Part shown: positions 8,401 through 11,531 of the stretch, piece by piece
How the letters are laid out: each line of letters starts with the position of its first letter
How positions within the stretch are numbered: the stretch's first letter is position 1
Assembly (NCBI GenBank): GCA_902766985.1
Contig: CACXFP010000185.1
Location: forward strand, 1 to 11,531
Length of the DNA: 11,531 bases
Origin: an uncultured Bacteroidia bacterium
GTDB lineage: Bacteria > Bacteroidota > Bacteroidia > Bacteroidales > UBA932
Direction: 5' to 3'
The notes under the pieces: generated by a model
What the model was told of the DNA's origin: nothing
Databases searched by the model: none
What the model saw: only the letters and a program-made list of their open reading frames with translations
Program-made: the position numbers and the translations under genes

Positions 8401-8657
8401 TAGTTAAAATCAGGAACATGGGGGGAAAGCTTGGTTTTGAGAAGATAATAGTGAAAAACGGGATGATGATCCTCTTCTTCGTCGGAAACCCCATGTCGGC
8501 ATACTACAATTCCCCCGTTTTCGAGAGGGTCCTTACGAAGGTGAATTCAAATCCGCTTTCATTCAATCTTAAACAGAATGAGAACAAATTGAAGATAGTC
8601 ACAAGAGGGGTGGATACCCTAGGGAAGGCTCTCGACGTTTTGCAAAAGATATCATAA
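5442..8657 (+). CDS. mfd: Transcription-repair coupling factor Mfd
   Basis: 1071 aa, a little shorter than typical Bacteroidetes Mfd. Mfd is a DNA translocase that removes RNA polymerase stalled at lesions and recruits UvrA for excision repair. Domains in order: an N-terminal UvrB-like module (about 25-230, with FAVRGSIIDIF); the RNA-polymerase-interacting domain (about 395-455, NIGDYIVHIDHGIGVF); RecG-like translocase lobes with Walker A GDVGFGKT at 549-556, DEEQ box at 650-653 and TATPIPRTL; a second lobe including GQIFFLHN from 731 and HQLRGRVGR at 818-826; then a C-terminal TRCF domain. The start is a GTG at 5442. The frame is open back to a TGA at 5394 but has no ATG, and the nearby ATG codons are out of frame. 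Codons 20-23 include a run of nine A (5501-5509). Divergent from ruvB; coaX follows after 32 bases. Confidence 0.96.
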   Translation: MNENVKISTGSSKLLEDSILKKKETYCRGLFLSARWFVLSQVVKKGFHLVILPTAEAAEYCSSDLYNLIEGDRVFFLPDSGNGVERSNHKASLMVQRTSAIEKITSNKGDTCVFVTYPQALSEKVPAKNDLDEKLFTIEKGQEISHDEIKERLLGEGFEKTDFVSRPGQFAVRGSIIDIFSFSSNNPYRLSFFGDEVEKIHVFDCNTQLSKEEVEKAGIMPDISEEKTGKEGESLVSLLSVFPEDTTVWLDSSDMYRKEEFFGELTPFRKVFIDVPLSVDTEGRNVIGFGISPQPVFNKNFELLSGDIRSRIEHNYKVYIFSDKASQIDRLKGILGQEDGILPEFVSGKNIHSGFIDAEDRVCCYSDHEIFDRFHRVRIRRTVEKSEQLTINDLNAFNIGDYIVHIDHGIGVFGGLVRMKDDKGRMHEVVKLIYKDGDIVFISVHSLNKISRFRAKDGEAPKISKLGSKSWQTLKTGAKSKIKDIAKDLIQLYAKRKASKGFAFSPDTYMQDELESSFMYEDTPDQEKATKAVKEDMEDRSPMDRLVCGDVGFGKTEIAIRAAFKAVSDNKQVAVLVPTTILAIQHYNTFSSRLKDFPVNIEYVSRLRSAKQIKEIQDKVASGKTDILIGTHKILGKGFEFKDLGLLIIDEEQKFGVSAKEKLREMKLSVDTLTLTATPIPRTLQFSLLGARDLSIINTPPPNRIPVQTEIILFNQEEIKSIINYELNRGGQIFFLHNKVEELPSIREILHRLVPDMRIGMAHGQMPPREMEDTMLGFIKGEYDLLLCTTIIENGLDIPNVNTIIINQAQNIGLSDLHQLRGRVGRSNKKAFCYLIVPPLATVTDEARRRLKAIEEFSDLGSGFNIAMQDLDIRGAGNLLGAEQSGFIMDMGYETYQKILQEALEELGVETGITTKTTKDEFHVDCTIETDQPALIPDSYIDITAEKIRIYKQLDSMSSDKELELMKERMEDRFGPAPKEFDNLINVVKIRNMGGKLGFEKIIVKNGMMILFFVGNPMSAYYNSPVFERVLTKVNSNPLSFNLKQNENKLKIVTRGVDTLGKALDVLQKIS

Positions 8658-8689
8658 AAGAGTAAATTTACAGGATAAATACGAAGAGG

Positions 8690-9415
8690 TTGTCGAAACT
8701 TTTGATTGAAATAGGCAATACGGCCCTCAAGGCCGCCTGGGCTGAGGGTATGACCCTTGGGCGGACTTACCGCTACCAAGGGGAAAAGCCGATGGAATTC
8801 ATAACCGAAATCACTGCAAGGGAAAAGCCTTCCGTAATGGTGATTTCTTCCCAGTATGACATATCCCCTGCAGACGAAAAAAGGCTCATGGGAGAATGCG
8901 GCACCCTCGTTGTCCTTGATTCCAACCACACTTCAATACTTGAACATTACGGACTTCCGTCTTTCCTTTCTTTTGACAGGGCGGCCAACATCCTTGCAGC
9001 CAGATATTTATTCAAGGGAAAGGGATGTATCCTCTTCGACCTCGGGACGACTATGACGGTAGATTTCCTGTCCGCCGGCGGGGAATATGAAGGGGGAAAC
9101 ATTTCGCTTGGATGCCGTACCAGATTCAAGGCTCTCAACCGTTATTCAAAGGCCCTTCCTCTCATAAACAATCCTTCCCAGACGGTTCCCCTCGGAATGT
9201 CCCTGAGGTCTTCCATGGAATCAGGGGTTGTTTCGGGCATAATGTTTGAAATAGAAGGGTACGCGGCGTCCCGGCCAGACAGCCTTGTCGTATTCACCGG
9301 CGGAGACGCGAATTATTTTGCAAAATGGATGAAAAGTTCCATCTTTGTGGTTTGCAACCTGGTCCTGATTGGTTTGGCCCTGATTGCTGAAGGATATGAA
9401 GAGAAAGTTGATTAA
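8690..9415 (+). CDS. coaX: Type III pantothenate kinase
   Basis: 241 aa, the usual CoaX size. It phosphorylates pantothenate, the first committed step of coenzyme A synthesis in the cytoplasm; the type III family belongs to the ASKHA fold. Seen: the first phosphate-binding motif as EIGNT at 7-11, SFDR at 94-97 (Asp96 matches the catalytic Asp), FDLGTTMTVDF at 116-126 (Asp117), GGNISLG at 135-141, TGG at 203-205 and the ending NLVLIGLALIAE. Unusual points are Glu7 where the family normally has Asp in D-x-GNT, Ser94 for the Gly of GxDR, and Leu140 for the Pro of GGxIxPG. The start is a TTG at 8690; no ATG or GTG exists between the upstream in-frame stop (8663) and the conserved N-terminus. Its last 20 bases overlap the next gene, implying translational coupling. 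Confidence 0.9.
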   Translation: MSKLLIEIGNTALKAAWAEGMTLGRTYRYQGEKPMEFITEITAREKPSVMVISSQYDISPADEKRLMGECGTLVVLDSNHTSILEHYGLPSFLSFDRAANILAARYLFKGKGCILFDLGTTMTVDFLSAGGEYEGGNISLGCRTRFKALNRYSKALPLINNPSQTVPLGMSLRSSMESGVVSGIMFEIEGYAASRPDSLVVFTGGDANYFAKWMKSSIFVVCNLVLIGLALIAEGYEEKVD

Positions 9416-10730
9416 CAGAATTCTGATAGTTGCCGGTCTTCTTGCGGGAGGCCTTGTCGCGTATTCCCAGGAGACGGAGGGAACGTTCAGTGCTTTCTCC
9501 CCTTATTCCATCTACGGCGTCGGAGATATAGCGAAAGGCACCACATCTTTCAACTCCAGCATGGCCGGCGTGGGAATTGCAACAAGGAACAGCCGGTTCG
9601 TCAACACGATGAACCCTGCGGCGGTAACGGCAAGGGACAGCCTATCCTTCATGGCCGACGCTTCCCTCGCCCAAAAGAACAACTTCTTTTCCCAGGGCGG
9701 AGTCAATTCGGTAAACAACACCGTCAACTTCAACAATTTCGCGGTGTCGTTCCCGATATACAGGAGGTACCTTGACTTCTATGCAGGGATTACCCCTTAC
9801 AGTTCAGTAGGATACAATGTTTCGCACCCCATCACCGATCCGTCTTTTGTCGGAATGGCTGGAAACGTGACATACACGTCAAAGGGCAATGGTTCGGTCA
9901 ACAGCATTTATTTCGGGGCCGGCAGCCAGCTTACCCGCAGACTGTCCGTCGGAGTCGAGGGAATCTATTATTTCGGAAAACTCACCAAAGCCACGACGAT
10001 GGAGTTTTCAAACTCTTCGTTCCGGGCTATCCACAGCGGCCATGAACTCGTACTCAGGGGCCTGACGGCGAAGTTCGGCGCCCAGCTTGAAGTTCCGATG
10101 GGAGAGTCTTCGACCATGACAGTAGGAGCCACGTACAAGTTGGGGACCAATATGAGAGGATACAACAAGGATTATATCATTGCATCCATCTCGTCGGCCT
10201 ATGACACCGTGAAGTTCAACCAGGACACCCTGCACAGGATGAAGGACAAGGTCAAGTTCGCCGACGAACTGGGAGTCGGGATCAACTTCAGGGGTGGAGA
10301 CAAATGGACAGTTGAAGCCAACTATATCAGGTCGAATACGAAACCTTGCGGATATTCTTCCACGACCGGTTTCAAGAACGAATCCGAAAGTATCCGGTTC
10401 ACTTCCGGAACTTCCCAGTCTGTCCGCATCGGCGCGTCCTATGTTCCGAACAGGAATGATATCCGTTACTACATGAGGAGGGTCATATACCGCGGCGGAG
10501 TATATTGGGACCAGGCTTATTACAAGGTTAACGGCAACAACGTAAATACTTACGGAATAACGTTGGGAGCTTCTTTCCCCGTGAGCAGGACAAGGAATTA
10601 CCTGAATGTGGCCGTGGACCTCGGACAGCGTGGCACGAAAGATGATAACCTCATAAGGGAAAGGTTCATTAACTTTACGGTTGGTATAAATATTTTTGAC
10701 ATCTGGTTTATAAAACCCAAATATGATTAA
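9396..10730 (+). CDS. Predicted outer-membrane beta-barrel protein, function unknown
   Basis: 444 aa from the ATG at 9396; the frame runs back to a TTG at 9384, but the ATG places MKRK directly before the signal sequence. Residues 1-24 form a signal peptide: basic start, hydrophobic ILIVAGLLAGGLVA, likely cleavage near AYS-Q. The mature part begins with SPYSIYGVGD and a MAGVGIATRNSRFVNTMNPAA segment, as in the FadL/OmpP1-like and PorV-like barrels of Bacteroidetes. It then shows repeated alternating aromatic/hydrophobic strands with a small/polar pattern and no cytoplasmic motif. It ends in NIFDIWFIKPKYD, similar to the W-F-x-K-x-K ending of many Bacteroidetes outer-membrane proteins. Linkage to coaX and a secreted TPR protein is, as I recall, recurrent in Bacteroidales. 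Transport of a hydrophobic solute or a structural envelope role are both possible; substrate unknown. Confidence 0.8.
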   Translation: MKRKLINRILIVAGLLAGGLVAYSQETEGTFSAFSPYSIYGVGDIAKGTTSFNSSMAGVGIATRNSRFVNTMNPAAVTARDSLSFMADASLAQKNNFFSQGGVNSVNNTVNFNNFAVSFPIYRRYLDFYAGITPYSSVGYNVSHPITDPSFVGMAGNVTYTSKGNGSVNSIYFGAGSQLTRRLSVGVEGIYYFGKLTKATTMEFSNSSFRAIHSGHELVLRGLTAKFGAQLEVPMGESSTMTVGATYKLGTNMRGYNKDYIIASISSAYDTVKFNQDTLHRMKDKVKFADELGVGINFRGGDKWTVEANYIRSNTKPCGYSSTTGFKNESESIRFTSGTSQSVRIGASYVPNRNDIRYYMRRVIYRGGVYWDQAYYKVNGNNVNTYGITLGASFPVSRTRNYLNVAVDLGQRGTKDDNLIRERFINFTVGINIFDIWFIKPKYD

Positions 10731-10734
10731 CGAT

Positions 10735-11531
10735 ATGAAAAAGTTAGCTTTGGCAATTCTGGGCGTTGCGATGCTCCTGTCGGGCGTCAATGTTTCCGCT
10801 CAGGGAAAATATGGAAAGGACAGCGCCGAGTGCATCAAGTACCTTTCCTACTACAAGGACTACTTCAAGCAGAAGAGCTACAATGACGCCCTTCCCAACT
10901 GGAGGAAGGCGTTCCGCCTCTGCCCTCCTACGGCGAGCCAGAACATGCTTCTTGACGGTACCACCTTGTTGAGGAACGTCATCAGGACTGAAAAGGACGC
11001 TGCTAAGAGGCAAGCGATAATAGATACCCTTCTCAGCATCCATGACATCAGGGCCCAGTACTATCCCAAATATGCTGTTACTGCCCTCAACAACAAGGGA
11101 CTTGACGCGTCTAACCTCATCAAGGACGATCCGGACAAGCTTTACAGCATCTACCAGGAGGTGATTGCCGCCAACAAGGAACAGACCCGTCCCGGCCTGG
11201 TCCTTCTCAACATGGACGCCACCATCAAGCGTTTCCAGGACGGCAAGCTCACCACCGACGATGTCCTCAAGACCTACGAGAGTTCACTGTCCCTGCTCGA
11301 CAGCGCCCCTATCAAGACTGATTCCGACGCAGAGCAGAGGAACAATGCCAGGGCAGATCTTGAGAACCTGTTTATAACCAGCAAGGTAGCCTCCTGCCAG
11401 GATCTTCTGAGCCTCTTCACTCCCCGTTTCGAAGCCAATCCCAACGATATGGATCTGGTCAACAACATAGTGAAGATGCTGGCCATCACCGAGGATTGCA
11501 CCGACAACGACCTTTTCCTCAAGGCCGTGAC
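10735..11531 (+). CDS. Exported TPR-type protein (partial, runs off the window)
   Basis: At least 265 codons are open to the window end with no stop. The ATG at 10735 lies four bases after the preceding stop. An in-frame ATG at 10723 would overlap that stop and add MIND, but the later start gives a cleaner signal peptide: MKKLALAILGVAMLLSGVNVSA with cleavage near SA-Q at residues 22-23. Residues about 35-64 (YYKDYFKQKSYNDALPNWRKAFRLCP) resemble a tetratricopeptide repeat. The rest is helical and charged with several Cys, as in Bacteroidetes periplasmic TPR proteins. Codon choice is strongly biased to AAG, AAC, GAC, CTC and ATC and the GC content is higher than in mfd, suggesting high expression. 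Such proteins act as envelope scaffolds; the partner is not deducible, though the outer-membrane protein just upstream is a natural candidate. Confidence 0.85.
   Translation, partial: MKKLALAILGVAMLLSGVNVSAQGKYGKDSAECIKYLSYYKDYFKQKSYNDALPNWRKAFRLCPPTASQNMLLDGTTLLRNVIRTEKDAAKRQAIIDTLLSIHDIRAQYYPKYAVTALNNKGLDASNLIKDDPDKLYSIYQEVIAANKEQTRPGLVLLNMDATIKRFQDGKLTTDDVLKTYESSLSLLDSAPIKTDSDAEQRNNARADLENLFITSKVASCQDLLSLFTPRFEANPNDMDLVNNIVKMLAITEDCTDNDLFLKAV

Noticed and set aside
10008..10790. Open frame of 260 aa on the minus strand opposite the barrel and TPR genes
   Set aside because: It is a shadow of real plus-strand genes; the plus-strand products have signal peptides and family features, while the minus product has no recognisable domain.
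1..11531. tRNA, rRNA, CRISPR, insertion sequence, riboswitch or phage features
   Set aside because: No repeat arrays, transposase or integrase motifs, or tRNA-like ends were seen; coding density by core genes leaves no room for them.

Overview
The window looks like a chromosomal housekeeping region of an anaerobic or facultative member of the Bacteroidetes, most likely Bacteroidales. Three things suggest this. The fumarate reductase/succinate dehydrogenase flavoprotein and iron-sulfur subunits are of the Bacteroidetes type. There are Bacteroidetes-style outer-membrane and TPR envelope proteins beside a type III pantothenate kinase. Strong Shine-Dalgarno sites are scarce, while a TAnnTTTG-type -7 promoter element is present upstream of ruvB. 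This taxonomic call is an inference from protein resemblance, not from a marker gene.

Layout. Positions 1-87 hold the last 28 codons of a TonB-like energy transducer, followed by a strong intrinsic terminator (107-137). The ribosome-associated GTPase gene hflX (148-1332, +) begins only ten bases after the T-tract. It converges, with a 15-bp gap, on a minus-strand block that reads ruvB (4156-5199), then sdhA/frdA (2127-4073), then sdhB/frdB (1348-2121). The cytochrome b subunit gene (sdhC/frdC) that normally precedes sdhA in this phylum is not in the window; ruvB occupies its place. A 242-bp AT-rich divergent intergenic region (5200-5441) separates ruvB from the plus-strand block: mfd (5442-8657), coaX (8690-9415), an outer-membrane beta-barrel protein (9396-10730) and a TPR protein that runs off the end (10735-11531).

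Functions. RuvB (Holliday junction branch migration) and Mfd (transcription-repair coupling) flank the AT-rich region and both serve DNA maintenance. SdhA/SdhB form the catalytic part of the succinate/fumarate redox enzyme. CoaX starts coenzyme A synthesis. The last two genes encode exported envelope proteins of unknown precise role; their tight spacing suggests one transcript with coaX and probably mfd.

Most of the window is ordinary core genome, and I see no mobile element, CRISPR array, RNA gene or clear novel system. The items most worth checking are the absence of sdhC, a cluster of DnaA-box-like 9-mers in the AT-rich region including three direct copies at 11-12 bp spacing, the Asp-to-Glu change in the first CoaX motif, and the terminator pressed against the hflX start codon.
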